A DNA stretch of 64,000 bases from an uncultured Clostridia bacterium (GTDB taxonomy: Bacteria > Bacillota > Clostridia > TANB77 > CAG-508): the NCBI GenBank assembly GCA_944390975.1, contig CALXRX010000002.1:1-64000 (forward strand), read 5' to 3'. A model generated the notes under the pieces. That model made no database searches and had not been told where the DNA came from. It worked only from the letters and a program-made list of their open reading frames with translations. Numbering within the stretch: the stretch's first letter is position 1; the number at the start of each line of letters is the position of its first letter. This document shows positions 49,850 to 59,627 of the stretch, in pieces. The translations under genes and the position numbers were made by a program.

Positions 49850-50338
49850 TCATATAATTTTCTTTAAAGCATTCAACCATTCAAATCCTTCATTATCTAA
49901 ATCTTCTAATTCTTCTATTTTAAAATATTTTACTTCTTCCAGTTCCTCTTCTTGTAATTTACATTCATCTATATCAATATCTTTTCTAACATAATATACT
50001 GTAAAATGTGCTTTTTCATTTGTGTCCATACTTAAAAATTTCAAATCATCTATATTTAAAGTAATACCAATTTCTTCAAAAGTTTCTCTTATACCTGCAT
50101 CAAGTGTTGTTTCTCCAAAATCAACTTTACCACCACAAATCCCCCATTTGCTAGGATTAGCTCTTTTTAATCTACTACGCTTTTGAAGTAAAATCTCATT
50201 ATTACTATTGATAATAAGTACTCCAACAACTGATATGTAATATCCCTCTGGTACATTGTCTGGATTACGAGCTTCTATATGTGTTAGAATCTTACCTGTT
50301 TTGTTTCCATTTCTGTCAACTAGCTCATGCTTTTCCAT
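49850..50338 (-). CDS. Nudix hydrolase
   Basis: The protein has 162 residues. The Nudix box is GGKVDFGETTLDAGIRETFE followed by EIGI, with the catalytic glutamates intact. The N-terminal segment ELVDRNGNKTGKILTHIEAR is of the IPP-isomerase-like/YfcD type. It hydrolyses a nucleoside diphosphate derivative; the substrate is unknown. GGAGATGG precedes the ATG, and the upstream gene ends one base earlier. Confidence 0.92.
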   Translation of the reverse strand: MEKHELVDRNGNKTGKILTHIEARNPDNVPEGYYISVVGVLIINSNNEILLQKRSRLKRANPSKWGICGGKVDFGETTLDAGIRETFEEIGITLNIDDLKFLSMDTNEKAHFTVYYVRKDIDIDECKLQEEELEEVKYFKIEELEDLDNEGFEWLNALKKII

Positions 50339-50339
50339 T

Positions 50340-50579
50340 CTATTTATCCATCTCCCAACTTTTAAAATAAATACATTCTAAGTCATCATTGAATTTTATT
50401 TCATAAATTCCATCATATGTTGTCATATCTTCTTCAAACAGCCATTCTACAATCAAAACATTTTTATCAATAGCTAATATCCTAAATTCTATATTTTTTA
50501 TATCTTGATTTTTAATATGTTGCCATTCCTGTTTTATTTCTTCAAATGTTGTATATGGTGTCATTTTAAAATTTTCCAT
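50340..50579 (-). CDS. Hypothetical protein, 79 aa
   Basis: The protein has 79 residues with alternating strands (IEFRILAIDKNVLIVEWLFE, DGIYEIKFNDDLECIYFKSW). It is acidic and aromatic, with no membrane segment. It resembles small single-domain proteins of the SnoaL/NTF2-like sort only loosely. It overlaps the end of the AlbA-type gene by 19 bp, so the two are co-transcribed. Confidence 0.55.
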   Translation of the reverse strand: MENFKMTPYTTFEEIKQEWQHIKNQDIKNIEFRILAIDKNVLIVEWLFEEDMTTYDGIYEIKFNDDLECIYFKSWEMDK

Positions 50580-51907
50580 TTTCCCTTTTTAGTAGAACCT
50601 TCTCTAGAAATTATATTCATTTCTTTTAAAACATTCATATTGTATTTTACTCCATCTCTTGTCATTTGTAATTCTTTTGCTATTTCTTTTTGAGTTATTG
50701 ATGGATTTTCTTCTATCAATTTTATAATGTGTATTTGTGTTTCATTAAGCATTGCATAATTTTCTTGGGTAGTTTCTTGGGTAGTTTCTTGGGTAGTTGT
50801 TTTTTCATATTTGAATGGATTTTCTCTATACTTAAATGAAACCCTTAAAAAATTATCCATAAAAATAAAACAACTTTTATCATAAGCTTTCAAAATTCTT
50901 AATATTCCAGACCCTATATTTTCAATTAAATCTACATCCTTAAAAACTCTTATTAATTCCTTATTTCTTGGTGCGGTAACACCTTTAAAGAAATCACTTT
51001 TTGATAACTCTTGTGGTAAACCTCCTGCAGATGTAATTTCAATTCTGTCAGAATATAGTTCTATTATTGGTGAATTACCATAAGAATAATCATTGTGGAC
51101 AATAGCATTAATAACCGCTTCTTTTAATGCTTTACTATTAATCATTTCCACTTCTTTTCTTCCTTTATACTCTATTTTAGCATAAACAGTATTCTCAGCA
51201 TCTAATCTATCTAGCACTTTCTGTGTAGCAGTAATTAAGCAACAATACCCATACTCTTGATTTTTAACCAAATCCATTTTGTCTGTTCCTAGATATTTTA
51301 CAACTTTAATAGATACATTATTTTCATCAGCAAGTAAAAATGCATTGTAATTATACTTTCCATCACTTGTTAATAAATCTAAGTTTTTTAAGAAGTTTTC
51401 ATTCAATTGTAAGCCTTGTCCTTCATAATATATTTTTAATTGATTAAATGTTAGTTCTTGCCTAGGAGATTCAATTTCCTTTAATGTATTTTTGACTCTT
51501 TTAGCATACATATTATCAATCATTTCAAAAGTCATTTTTTCTTTACTACTTCCAACTCTTAAATAACATCCTTCTGGTGTTCTTCCCTTTTTTCTTAAAT
51601 AGTAAGGTTTTTCAGTACCGCTTGATATTACAACTTTTATTACATTTTTGTCTTCTATTTGCTCTACAATAACATCAAATAATCCTAATGTAGATGGTTG
51701 TATGTTGTTCTTTATTCTGTCCTTTATTTGTAACTGTATTTTATCAATATCATCAACACCAACTACCTTTCCATCTTTTCTAATTCCAACATAAATAATC
51801 CCGCCTTCTTTATAATTTAGAAAAGCTATTACTTCTTGCTCAAAATCTTCATTTAGTTGCTCTTTGTTTTCTATACGGTTATTTTCAATATTTTGCATTT
51901 CTTTCAT
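50561..51907 (-). CDS. AlbA/Schlafen-type ATP-binding transcriptional regulator
   Basis: The protein has 448 residues. The N-terminus (AFLNYKEGGIIYVGIRKDGK, VVGVDDIDKIQLQIKDRIKN) is the AlbA_2/AAA_4 domain. A GHKL-like middle part follows (EAVINAIVHNDYSYGNSPIE, RIEITSAGGLPQELSKSDFF), then a perfect TTQE repeat linker and a winged-helix end (NPSITQKEIAKELQMTRDGV). Such proteins are common regulators or defence-linked proteins in Firmicutes. AAAGGAAT precedes the ATG. Confidence 0.88.
   Translation of the reverse strand: MKEMQNIENNRIENKEQLNEDFEQEVIAFLNYKEGGIIYVGIRKDGKVVGVDDIDKIQLQIKDRIKNNIQPSTLGLFDVIVEQIEDKNVIKVVISSGTEKPYYLRKKGRTPEGCYLRVGSSKEKMTFEMIDNMYAKRVKNTLKEIESPRQELTFNQLKIYYEGQGLQLNENFLKNLDLLTSDGKYNYNAFLLADENNVSIKVVKYLGTDKMDLVKNQEYGYCCLITATQKVLDRLDAENTVYAKIEYKGRKEVEMINSKALKEAVINAIVHNDYSYGNSPIIELYSDRIEITSAGGLPQELSKSDFFKGVTAPRNKELIRVFKDVDLIENIGSGILRILKAYDKSCFIFMDNFLRVSFKYRENPFKYEKTTTQETTQETTQENYAMLNETQIHIIKLIEENPSITQKEIAKELQMTRDGVKYNMNVLKEMNIISREGSTKKGKWKILK
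50762..50797. repeat. Three perfect 12-bp tandem repeats
   Basis: TTCTTGGGTAGT is repeated three times without change. It encodes TTQE repeats in the linker before the winged helix. Such repeats can vary in number by slippage without breaking the frame. Confidence 0.85.
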
Positions 51908-52029
51908 AAGACTAATTCCTTTCTTATTTAATTTTCACCTTTCCATTACTAGTTATTATACAATATATAATTAGAAATTAATAGCAAACAAGTAAAAAAA
52001 TAACAGATAATTTCTTATCTGCTACTTCT

Positions 52030-52105
52030 TGGCTCCTCTTGTTGGACTCGAACCAACGACCTATCGGTTAACAGCCGAGCGCTCTACCAACTGAGCTAAA
52101 GAGGA
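52030..52105 (-). tRNA. tRNA-Asn (GTT)
   Basis: The gene has 76 bases on the minus strand. The acceptor stem is TCCTCTT/AAGAGGA, the D arm has AGCTCAGTTGGTAGAGC, the anticodon loop is CTGTTAA with anticodon GTT, the T arm has GGTTCGAGTCC, and the CCA end is encoded. There is no partial copy of its 3' end elsewhere in the window, so there is no sign of use as an attachment site. Confidence 0.96.
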
Positions 52106-52171
52106 ATGTATTTAAATTATATCCATATAATAACATTTGTATACGATTTTGTAAATAGTTTTTTATAATTT

Positions 52172-52242
52172 TTTTAAGAACAAGTATTAAGTAAGTATTA
52201 ATCACATTATCAAGTATTAATTTTATATACTTGTTCTTAAAA
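52172..52242. repeat. 16-bp perfect inverted repeat with internal AAGTATTAA repeats
   Basis: TTTTAAGAACAAGTAT (52172-52187) and ATACTTGTTCTTAAAA (52227-52242) are perfect inverted copies around a 39-base loop that holds two further AAGTATTAA copies. It lies between rseP and tRNA-Asn. It could end rseP transcription, but the T tract is poor; it may be a small mobile repeat. Confidence 0.6.
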
Positions 52243-52252
52243 TATATTCTAT

Positions 52253-53518
52253 TTAAAATATCCTTAATATATCATTGTAAGTAACATAAATTGATAGTGC
52301 AATTAAGATAGTAAATCCAAGCATTTGAATGCCTACTTCTATATTTTCTTTCATTGGTTTTTTTCTAATTGCTTCAATTAGATATATTACTACCTTTCCT
52401 CCATCAAGTGGTGGAAATGGAAGTAAATTTGTAACTCCTAGTGATAAGGAAATTAATGCTATAATATATACAAAATCACTTACTCCCGTTGTATTTGCAA
52501 CCATACCAGATATTCCAACTGGTCCCATTAATTGATTTGCATTAACTTTACCTGTAAATAACATTTTTAAATTGTCAACAATTGATACTGAGAAATCTAG
52601 CGTATCCCAAAAACCATAATATATATTATTAGCTAAATTATTCTCCGCTTTTGCAAACTGAATTCCTAAAACATAGCTGTATACAATTTGTGGTGTTATA
52701 GAAATTTCTTTTGTTTCATTTCCTCTTTGAATTGTAAATACACAATTTTCACTTTCACTATTTTTTATATATTCTACTATTTTATATGGATCTTGTTCTA
52801 CGTCTTTCCCATTTACTTTTAAAATAACATCATTAACTTCAAGACCACTTTTTTCTGCTGGGCTATCTGGATATATTGCCACTATTTTATTTGTAACACT
52901 TCCTCCGCTAGCATCTAAATATATTCCTGTATCTTTATTGGGAATTGCTGTCGGTTTAACATTTAAATCTAGCAAATTATTATCTCTTTTTACTGTTACT
53001 ATTAATTCACTATCACCAGATTTTTCTAATATTTCAGTTATATCATTTTTATTTCTTATTCTTTTTCCATTTATTTTTATTATCTCATCATTAGCAATAA
53101 TTCCAGCTTCAGATGCACCATAACCATCTTCTACAACTTCTACTTTTTGTGATACATAATTTCCCATACTTGAAACTAAAACAAAGTATACTAATAGTCC
53201 AAATATTATATTAACAGTTCCTCCAGCTAATACAATTGCAATACGTTTTGGTATGCTAGCTTTACTAAAAGAGCCTTCGCTATCTGATCGTTCCTCTTCG
53301 CCTTCCATATTCACAAATCCACCTAAAGGAATTAATCTAAGTGCATATAATGTATCTCCCTTTTTCTTTTTCCATATAGTTGGACCAAAACCTATAGCAA
53401 ACTCATTTACTTTGACTTTGCATAATTTTGCAACTATAAAATGTCCTCCCTCATGTATGAATATTAAAAACCCTAATAAAAATATCACTTTTAAAGCTGT
53501 TATTAAAAAACTAATCAA
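52253..53518 (-). CDS. rseP: Site-2 intramembrane metalloprotease RseP/RasP
   Basis: The protease has 421 residues. HEGGH (residues 22-26) is the zinc motif, and NLLPFPPLDGGK near residue 365 carries the third ligand aspartate. Two PDZ-like domains lie between. Transmembrane segments are at both ends. It cleaves membrane-bound anti-sigma factors and signal peptides. It starts with TTG at 53518, seven bases after AGGAGG. It follows cdsA by 11 bp in the usual Bacillota order. Confidence 0.96.
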   Translation of the reverse strand: MISFLITALKVIFLLGFLIFIHEGGHFIVAKLCKVKVNEFAIGFGPTIWKKKKGDTLYALRLIPLGGFVNMEGEEERSDSEGSFSKASIPKRIAIVLAGGTVNIIFGLLVYFVLVSSMGNYVSQKVEVVEDGYGASEAGIIANDEIIKINGKRIRNKNDITEILEKSGDSELIVTVKRDNNLLDLNVKPTAIPNKDTGIYLDASGGSVTNKIVAIYPDSPAEKSGLEVNDVILKVNGKDVEQDPYKIVEYIKNSESENCVFTIQRGNETKEISITPQIVYSYVLGIQFAKAENNLANNIYYGFWDTLDFSVSIVDNLKMLFTGKVNANQLMGPVGISGMVANTTGVSDFVYIIALISLSLGVTNLLPFPPLDGGKVVIYLIEAIRKKPMKENIEVGIQMLGFTILIALSIYVTYNDILRIF

Positions 53519-53529
53519 ATTCTATCCTC

Positions 53530-54333
53530 CTATAATAGTCTTAAGAGCATATAAGCAAATGGTGCAATAAATATTACACTATCTAATCTATCTAACATTC
53601 CCCCATGACCTGGAATTAAATTGCTAAAATCTTTAATTCCAACATACCTTTTTATGCTAGAAGCTGAAAAATCTCCAATTTGTCCTACTACACTTAATAT
53701 AATTGATATTATTATTGTATTTATATAAGAAAATGCCATTCCAAAGAAGCTATTAAATATATATGTAAATAATAATGATAATAGAATTGCTCCTATAATA
53801 CCGCTAATACAACCTTCTATACTTTTATTTGGACTAATTTTGCTAAATTTGTGCTTTCCTATCCATTTTCCAAAAATATATGCAAATACATCTGTTCCCC
53901 ATGCACATGAGAATATATACCAAACTAAAAATTTCCCATTTTCAAAACCATTTATTAATGGAATAAACATTAAAAATAATGATATATAGCATATTCCAAA
54001 GAATGTAATTGCAATATCTTTTACAGTTGTTTTCATATTTGTTAATATAACTTGTAAAAACAATACCGCTATAGCTGTTGGTATTAATACACTTACAATT
54101 GTTATAGCATGTTCTAGTGGAATTATATGTATAAATGCAATTAAAGCTGATGCAACATATCCTATCCATATAACTGGATTTGCTTTTTCTTTAAAAGCAT
54201 TAAAATATTCATGTAAACTCATTGCAGCTACAATTGCAAATGTAATATCTACAACATATTTATTTCCCAAAACTAATATTATTACTACTAATGGAAGTCC
54301 TAGTAGTGCAGAAGTTATTCTTTTTATATCCAT
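53530..54333 (-). CDS. cdsA: Phosphatidate cytidylyltransferase
   Basis: The protein has 267 residues, about eight membrane helices. The CTP transferase signature is KISPNKSIEGCISGIIGAIL and later DFSNLIPGHGGMLDRLDSVI. It makes CDP-diacylglycerol from phosphatidate and CTP for phospholipid synthesis. GAAAGGT precedes the ATG. It is between uppS and rseP. Confidence 0.96.
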   Translation of the reverse strand: MDIKRITSALLGLPLVVIILVLGNKYVVDITFAIVAAMSLHEYFNAFKEKANPVIWIGYVASALIAFIHIIPLEHAITIVSVLIPTAIAVLFLQVILTNMKTTVKDIAITFFGICYISLFLMFIPLINGFENGKFLVWYIFSCAWGTDVFAYIFGKWIGKHKFSKISPNKSIEGCISGIIGAILLSLLFTYIFNSFFGMAFSYINTIIISIILSVVGQIGDFSASSIKRYVGIKDFSNLIPGHGGMLDRLDSVIFIAPFAYMLLRLL

Positions 54334-54352
54334 GTGAATTTACCTTTCCTTT

Positions 54353-55072
54353 TTATTTTCCTTTTTTAATTATTCTATTTTGATATTCTTTTATAGCTAA
54401 TAGCAAATCTTCCTCTTTAAAATCAGGCCAATTTTTTTTCATAAAAACAAATTCTGAATAAATTGTTTGCCATGGTAAAAATCCACTTGTTCTTATTTGT
54501 CCACTTGTTCTTATCATAAGTTCTGGATCCGGCTGTCCTTTGGTATAAACAGTATTACTTATCATTTCCTCTGTAATATCATCTATTTGAATTTTACCTA
54601 TTTTTACTTGTTTTGCAATTTCTTTAGTGGCCATAACAAGTTCCGCTCTTCCACCATAATTAAATGCCACATTAAATACTATTCCTGTATTGGCTTCTGT
54701 TCTTTTAACTGCTTTGTTAATACTTTCTTGTAATCTTTTTGATAAAGCAGATATTTCTCCTAATACTTGTATTTTTACATTTTCCGTATCTGCTCTTTTG
54801 GCAAAATCATCTAAATAATTACCTAAAAGCAACATCAATGCTCCTACTTCCTCTTCTGTTCTTTTCCAATTTTCAGTTGAAAAAGCATATACAGTTAAAT
54901 ATTTAATTCCTATTTTATTGGCATACCTTACGATATTTTCTAGTACTTTTGCACCTTCTTTATGTCCAAGTTTAGGATCTAACCCTTTTTGTCTTGCCCA
55001 AGTTCTATTCCCATCCATAATAATAGCAATATGTTTCGGTAAATTATTTTTATCTATATCCTCTAAAGTCAA
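54353..55072 (-). CDS. uppS: Undecaprenyl diphosphate synthase
   Basis: The protein has 239 residues. The cis-prenyltransferase signature HIAIIMDGNRTWARQKG (residues 14-30) has the catalytic aspartate, with later YGGRAELV and the end region DPELMIRTSGQIRTSGFLPW. It makes the lipid carrier for cell-wall synthesis. It starts with TTG at 55072, with AGGAG ten bases upstream. It belongs to the frr-uppS-cdsA-rseP cluster. Confidence 0.96.
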   Translation of the reverse strand: MTLEDIDKNNLPKHIAIIMDGNRTWARQKGLDPKLGHKEGAKVLENIVRYANKIGIKYLTVYAFSTENWKRTEEEVGALMLLLGNYLDDFAKRADTENVKIQVLGEISALSKRLQESINKAVKRTEANTGIVFNVAFNYGGRAELVMATKEIAKQVKIGKIQIDDITEEMISNTVYTKGQPDPELMIRTSGQIRTSGFLPWQTIYSEFVFMKKNWPDFKEEDLLLAIKEYQNRIIKKGK

Positions 55073-55114
55073 CGTTTTAGTACTCCTATCTCAATTTATA
55101 TTTTTATATTTATG

Positions 55115-55663
55115 TTATATGCTCATAATATCTTTTTCTTTGTTTTCTAATATACTATCTATTTCTCCAATTTTACTATCTGTTATTTTTTGTATTTGTT
55201 CTTCTGCTGTATGTAAATCATCTTCTGTAATTTCTGAATCTTTTTGTTTCTTTTTGAATTCATCTATACCGTCTCTTCTAATACTTCTTATCGCAACTTT
55301 TGCTTCTTCTGCCATTTTTCTAACATCTTTTACTAGTTCTTTTCTTCTTTCTTCATTTAATTCAGGAAAAGCTAAGCGAATTACTTTTCCATCATTGTTT
55401 GGATTTATTCCAATATCAGATGCTAATATTGCTCTTTCAATTTCTTTTAATATACTTAAATCCCAAGGTTGAATAACAATTAGCCTTGCTTCTGGAACAG
55501 ATATTCCTGCAACTTGATTTATTGGTGTTGGTGTTCCATAATAGTCTATTTTTACTTTATTTAATATAGCTGGATTAGCTCTTCCAGCTCTTACCTCTGC
55601 TAAATTTTCACTAAATACACTTATTGTTTTTTCCATTTTTTCTTTAATATTACTATAATCCAT
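55115..55663 (-). CDS. frr: Ribosome recycling factor
   Basis: The protein has 182 residues, near the normal 185. KTISVFSENLAEVRAGRANP and the C-terminal EDDLHTAEEQIQKITDSKIG are the RRF signature. It splits ribosomes after termination, with EF-G. It follows pyrH by 73 bp on the same strand, the usual pairing. AAGGGATTAGTG precedes the ATG. Confidence 0.97.
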   Translation of the reverse strand: MDYSNIKEKMEKTISVFSENLAEVRAGRANPAILNKVKIDYYGTPTPINQVAGISVPEARLIVIQPWDLSILKEIERAILASDIGINPNNDGKVIRLAFPELNEERRKELVKDVRKMAEEAKVAIRSIRRDGIDEFKKKQKDSEITEDDLHTAEEQIQKITDSKIGEIDSILENKEKDIMSI

Positions 55664-55736
55664 ATCACTAATCCCTTTCTTAAAATTATATTTATTGTTT
55701 TTTATTTTATTATATTACTATTAATTATATTTAAAA

Positions 55737-56453
55737 CTATTTTACTATAGTTCCTATTTTTTCTCCTTTAACTATTTTTACCATATTCTCAGGTTTATCT
55801 ATACCAAATACCATTAAAGGAATTTTATTATCTCGGCATAATGCTGTTGCTGTTGAATCCATAACTTTTAAATCTTTATTTAAAATATCTGTATATGAAA
55901 TTTCATCATATTTAATTGCTGATGGATCTATTTTAGGATCTGCTGAATAAACTCCATCTATTGTTTTTGCAAGTAGTATTACTTCTGCATCAATTTCTGC
56001 TGCTCTAAGAGCTGCTCCTGTATCAGTTGTAAAGTAAGGGTTTCCAGTTCCACATGCGAATATAACTACTCTTCCTTTTTCTAAATGTTTAACTGCTTTT
56101 CTTTTTATGTATGGCTCTGCAATTTGTCTCATTTCTATTGCTGTTTGTACTCTTGTATTAAGTCCTCTTGCTTCAAGTGCATCTTGTAAAGCAAGTCCAT
56201 TCATTGCTGTTGCTAGCATTCCCATATAATCTGATGTTGTTCTTTCCATTTGATGCCCATATCTTCCTCTCCAGAAGTTACCACCTCCAACAACTATTGC
56301 CACTTGTACTCCTAAGTCTACTAAATTTTTAATTTGATCACATATACTTCCTAAAACATCTGCGTATACACCTGTTTTTTTATCTCCTGCTAATGCTTCT
56401 CCACTAAGTTTTAATAATACTCTTTTATATAGTACGTCGCCCACTTTTAACAC
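55737..56453 (-). CDS. pyrH: Uridylate kinase
   Basis: The protein has 238 residues. [13 protein letters not shown], the [11 protein letters not shown] loop and [20 protein letters not shown] are the UMP kinase motifs. It phosphorylates UMP to UDP. The start is uncertain: GTG at 56453 sits against GGAG, while GTG at 56444 has ten bases of spacing. It is separated from the upstream sleB-like gene by 217 bp with a terminator. Confidence 0.96.
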   Translation of the reverse strand: MLKVGDVLYKRVLLKLSGEALAGDKKTGVYADVLGSICDQIKNLVDLGVQVAIVVGGGNFWRGRYGHQMERTTSDYMGMLATAMNGLALQDALEARGLNTRVQTAIEMRQIAEPYIKRKAVKHLEKGRVVIFACGTGNPYFTTDTGAALRAAEIDAEVILLAKTIDGVYSADPKIDPSAIKYDEISYTDILNKDLKVMDSTATALCRDNKIPLMVFGIDKPENMVKIVKGEKIGTIVK

Positions 56454-56587
56454 TCTCCTAATCTTTTTTATTTATCGTTCCTTATTTTATCATATATCAT
56501 TATATTTTTGCACTATTTTTTTCAAATTTATTAAAATTCCTTAAATTTAAAAGCAAAATCCAGTAAATTTTCGCTTATTATAAATTT

Positions 56588-56648
56588 AAATAAAAATAAA
56601 GCTTTCAGAAAATAACTTTACTTAACTAATTTATTCACCAAAAGCTTT
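56588..56648 (-). terminator. Terminator of the sleB-like gene
   Basis: Two AAAGCTTT sequences (56641-56648 and 56598-56605) pair on the minus strand and are followed by ATTTTTATTT. The loop is long. The rest of 56454-56670 shows no gene and no clear pyrH promoter. Confidence 0.45.
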
Positions 56649-56670
56649 TTAATTTTGTATTTTTATATTC

Positions 56671-57369
56671 TTATTTACAAAATCTGTGTCTTCCTATTGT
56701 TACTACATGAGGTCTTGACCAAATCCATTTATTAGTAGCTGTTGCTGGATTAAAGTAGTATATTGAGCCATATGAAGGATCCCATCCGTTTAAAGCATCT
56801 TGTGCAGCTTTTCTTGCTGTACTATTAGGTGTTAAATTTATTTGACCATCAGATACGACATCAAATGCTCCCTTTTGATATATAACTCCTGCTATTGTAT
56901 TGGGAAAACTTGAACTTTTAACTCTGTTTAACACTACAGCTGCTACCGCAACTTGGCCTGTATACGGCTCTCCTCTTGCTTCTCCATATACCAAACGGCT
57001 TAATAAATCTAAATCACTAGAATTTGACGATGATGTACTTGAATTTCCTGATGAATTAAATATACCCATTGCTTCTAACGTATTTTTTCCAGCTATTCCA
57101 TCAACTACTAATCCATTTTTCCTTTGAAAATATTTAACTGCTTCTAATGTTTGACTGCCATATATTCCATCAATATTTCCATTATAATATCCCCATCGCT
57201 TTAATTTAGTTTGTATTGTCCTTACTTCTTCTCCTCTTGATCCATATTTTGAAAGTGCTTGAACAATATTTACACTAAATATGTTGTACAATAAAAATAA
57301 TAAAAGTACTGAACTAATACTAATAATTGCAATTCTATTTGAATACATTGCTTTACCTATTTTTTTCAA
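56671..57369 (-). CDS. Cell-wall hydrolase, SleB family, with peptidoglycan-binding domain
   Basis: The protein has 232 residues. There is a membrane anchor or signal at about 14-35, a PG_binding_1 domain at about 40-105 (YGSRGEEVRTIQTKLKRWGY), a serine-rich linker, and a Hydrolase_2 (SleB) domain at about 122-232 with LVYGEARGEPYTGQVAVAAV and PNTIAGVIYQKGAFDVVSDG. SleB enzymes are lytic transglycosylases of spore cortex, though homologues exist in non-spore contexts. It starts with TTG at 57369 after AGAGGTGA. Confidence 0.9.
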   Translation of the reverse strand: MKKIGKAMYSNRIAIISISSVLLLFLLYNIFSVNIVQALSKYGSRGEEVRTIQTKLKRWGYYNGNIDGIYGSQTLEAVKYFQRKNGLVVDGIAGKNTLEAMGIFNSSGNSSTSSSNSSDLDLLSRLVYGEARGEPYTGQVAVAAVVLNRVKSSSFPNTIAGVIYQKGAFDVVSDGQINLTPNSTARKAAQDALNGWDPSYGSIYYFNPATATNKWIWSRPHVVTIGRHRFCK

Positions 57370-57388
57370 AAAAATTCACCTCTTTAGA

Positions 57389-57411
57389 AAAATACTATTT
57401 TTTAGTATTTT
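57389..57411 (-). terminator. Terminator after fhs
   Basis: AAAATACTA (57389-57397) and TAGTATTTT (57403-57411) make a 9-bp stem followed by a T run on the minus strand. It lies between fhs and the sleB-like gene. Confidence 0.6.
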
Positions 57412-57447
57412 CTCCAAATTAGGTGAATTTATACAAAAATTTAATTT

Positions 57448-59109
57448 TTAAAATATTCCTACTATATTTCCATTTTCATCAATATCTATATTCTCTGCTG
57501 AAGGTATTCTTGGTAGTCCTGGCATTGTCATAATTTTTCCTGTTAATACAACTATAAATCCGGCTCCAGTTCGTAAATTTACCTCTGATACATGAATTTT
57601 AAATGGCTCTTTACACAATAAATTTTTTGGATCATCAGAAAATGAATATTGTGTTTTTGCAATACATATTGGTAAATTTCCATATCCAAGTTTTTCTATT
57701 TGTTTTATTGTGTCCATTGCTTCTTCTGAAAATTCCACTCCAGATGCTCCATATATTTTTGTAGCTACTTTTTCAATTTTAGTCTGAACACTATCTTCTA
57801 AGTCATACATATACTCTAATTTTGTTTCTTTTTCGCATAAAGAAGAAACTTTTGTTGCTAAGTCCTTTGCACCTTCGCCTCCTTTTCCCCATGCTTCAAC
57901 TAAACTTAATTCTATTCCTTTTTCTTCTAATTTTGTTTTTAACAAGTTGATTTCTTCTTCTGTATCGTCTACATATTTATTAATAGCAACAATAACATTT
58001 AATCCAAATTTATTTTTAATATTGTCCACATGTCTTAACAAATTATGTACACCTTCTTCTAAAGCTTGTAAATTTTCTTTTTGTATATCTTCTTTTTCAA
58101 CTCCACCATGATATTTTAATGCTTTCATTGTTGCAACACATACAACTGCTGAAGGTTTTATTCCTAAAGTCCTACATTTAATATCAATAAATTTTTCAGC
58201 TCCTAAATCTGCTCCAAATCCTGCTTCTGTTACAACATATTCTCCTAGTTTAAGAGCCATTTTTGTTGCCATTATACTATTACATCCATGTGCAATATTA
58301 GCAAATGGTCCTCCATGGATAAAAGCTGGTGTATGTTCTAATGTTTGTACTAAATTTGGTTTTATTGCATCCTTTAATAAAACTGCTAAACTTCCTTGAG
58401 CTTTTAAGTCACTCGCTCTTATTGGTTGTTCTTCTTCATTATATCCAACAATGATGTTACCAATTCTTTTCTTTAAGTCTTCTATATCTTTTGACAAACA
58501 TAAAATTGCCATAATTTCTGATGCAACAGTAATATCAAATCCATCTTCTCTTGGCACTATGTTTTTCTCTCCTGATAGGCCACATTCAATTTTTCTTAAT
58601 TGTCTATCATTTAGGTCTACGCATCTTTTCCATACAACTTTTTTAAATTTTAATTCATTTCCAAAATAAATATGATTATCAATCATAGCTGCAAGTAAGT
58701 TATTTGCAGATGTTATTGCATGTATATCACCTGTAAAATGTAAATTAATATCTTCCATTGGTGCAACTTGAGCATATCCTCCTCCTGTTGCTCCTCCTTT
58801 TATTCCAAATACAGGTCCTAATGATGGTTCTCTTAAAGCTAATACTGCTTTTTTACCTATTTTAGATAATCCATCAGCAAGTCCTATAGATATTGTTGTT
58901 TTTCCTTCTCCTAATGGTGTTGGATTTACAGCCGTAACTAGTACTAGTTTTCCATTTTCTCTTTCTTTTATTTTTTCATATAATTTGTCAGAAATTTTTG
59001 CTTTATACTTTCCATAATTTTCAACATATTCTTCATCAATATTTAATTTTTGTGCCACCTCTGTAATTGGTTTTAATTTCACACTTCTTGCTATTTCAAT
59101 ATCTCCCAT
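57448..59109 (-). CDS. fhs: Formate-tetrahydrofolate ligase
   Basis: The protein has 553 residues, the usual length. The nucleotide-binding motif is [18 protein letters not shown] near residue 65; [20 protein letters not shown] and [19 protein letters not shown] are diagnostic. It makes 10-formyl-THF from formate and ATP in one-carbon metabolism and, in acetogens, the Wood-Ljungdahl methyl branch. The ATG at 59109 has GGAG eight bases upstream; the GTG at 59118 lies inside that site. Confidence 0.98.
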   Translation of the reverse strand: MGDIEIARSVKLKPITEVAQKLNIDEEYVENYGKYKAKISDKLYEKIKERENGKLVLVTAVNPTPLGEGKTTISIGLADGLSKIGKKAVLALREPSLGPVFGIKGGATGGGYAQVAPMEDINLHFTGDIHAITSANNLLAAMIDNHIYFGNELKFKKVVWKRCVDLNDRQLRKIECGLSGEKNIVPREDGFDITVASEIMAILCLSKDIEDLKKRIGNIIVGYNEEEQPIRASDLKAQGSLAVLLKDAIKPNLVQTLEHTPAFIHGGPFANIAHGCNSIMATKMALKLGEYVVTEAGFGADLGAEKFIDIKCRTLGIKPSAVVCVATMKALKYHGGVEKEDIQKENLQALEEGVHNLLRHVDNIKNKFGLNVIVAINKYVDDTEEEINLLKTKLEEKGIELSLVEAWGKGGEGAKDLATKVSSLCEKETKLEYMYDLEDSVQTKIEKVATKIYGASGVEFSEEAMDTIKQIEKLGYGNLPICIAKTQYSFSDDPKNLLCKEPFKIHVSEVNLRTGAGFIVVLTGKIMTMPGLPRIPSAENIDIDENGNIVGIF

Positions 59110-59133
59110 TTTTTTCACTCCTTTTTTTATTTT

Positions 59134-59565
59134 TTAAAATATTAAACCTGCTGTAATTCCTATTATTGCCCCAACTATAACTTGTTTTGGTGTATGTCCT
59201 AATATCTCTACTAATCTTTCTTGAACTTGTATATTAGTTAACCCAGGTGTATTAACAATTTTATTTAATAAACTAGCTTGTTTTCCTGCAGCCCTTCTTA
59301 TACCCGCTGCATCATACATTACAATAAAAGAAAATATAACTGCTAAAGCAAATATTGGACTTGTAGTACCTTCTGTTTTTCCTATCATTGTTGCAAGTGA
59401 TGTTACTACTGCTGTATGAGAACTAGGCATTCCTCCTGCTCCCATAATTCTTTTAAAATTAAATTTTTTAGTTGTTACTAAATCCCAAATAACTTTAAAC
59501 ATTTGTATCCCAAACCATAGTATAAATGGAACATATAGGTATCTAAACTGTGTAATTTCCTCCAT
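59134..59565 (-). CDS. Divergent PAP2 (DUF212) membrane protein
   Basis: The protein has 143 residues, four hydrophobic segments. GAGGMPSSHTAVVTSLATMI is the SSHT phosphatase-like motif, and later TNIQVQERLVEILGHTPKQV matches the family end. It is a membrane protein related to PAP2 phosphatases; the substrate is unknown. GAAAGGGG precedes the ATG. It lies between xseB and fhs. Confidence 0.92.
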   Translation of the reverse strand: MEEITQFRYLYVPFILWFGIQMFKVIWDLVTTKKFNFKRIMGAGGMPSSHTAVVTSLATMIGKTEGTTSPIFALAVIFSFIVMYDAAGIRRAAGKQASLLNKIVNTPGLTNIQVQERLVEILGHTPKQVIVGAIIGITAGLIF

Positions 59566-59627
59566 TATTTTCCCCTTTCAAAGTTTTCTTTTTGAATTTA
59601 TCTTTCCTATAAGTAAAAATTTTTAAT

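Noticed and set aside
52030-52105. tRNA-Asn as the prophage attachment site
   Set aside because: The integrases are serine recombinases, which rarely use tRNA genes. There is no second copy of the tRNA 3' end, and four kilobases of host-like genes lie between it and the phage genes.
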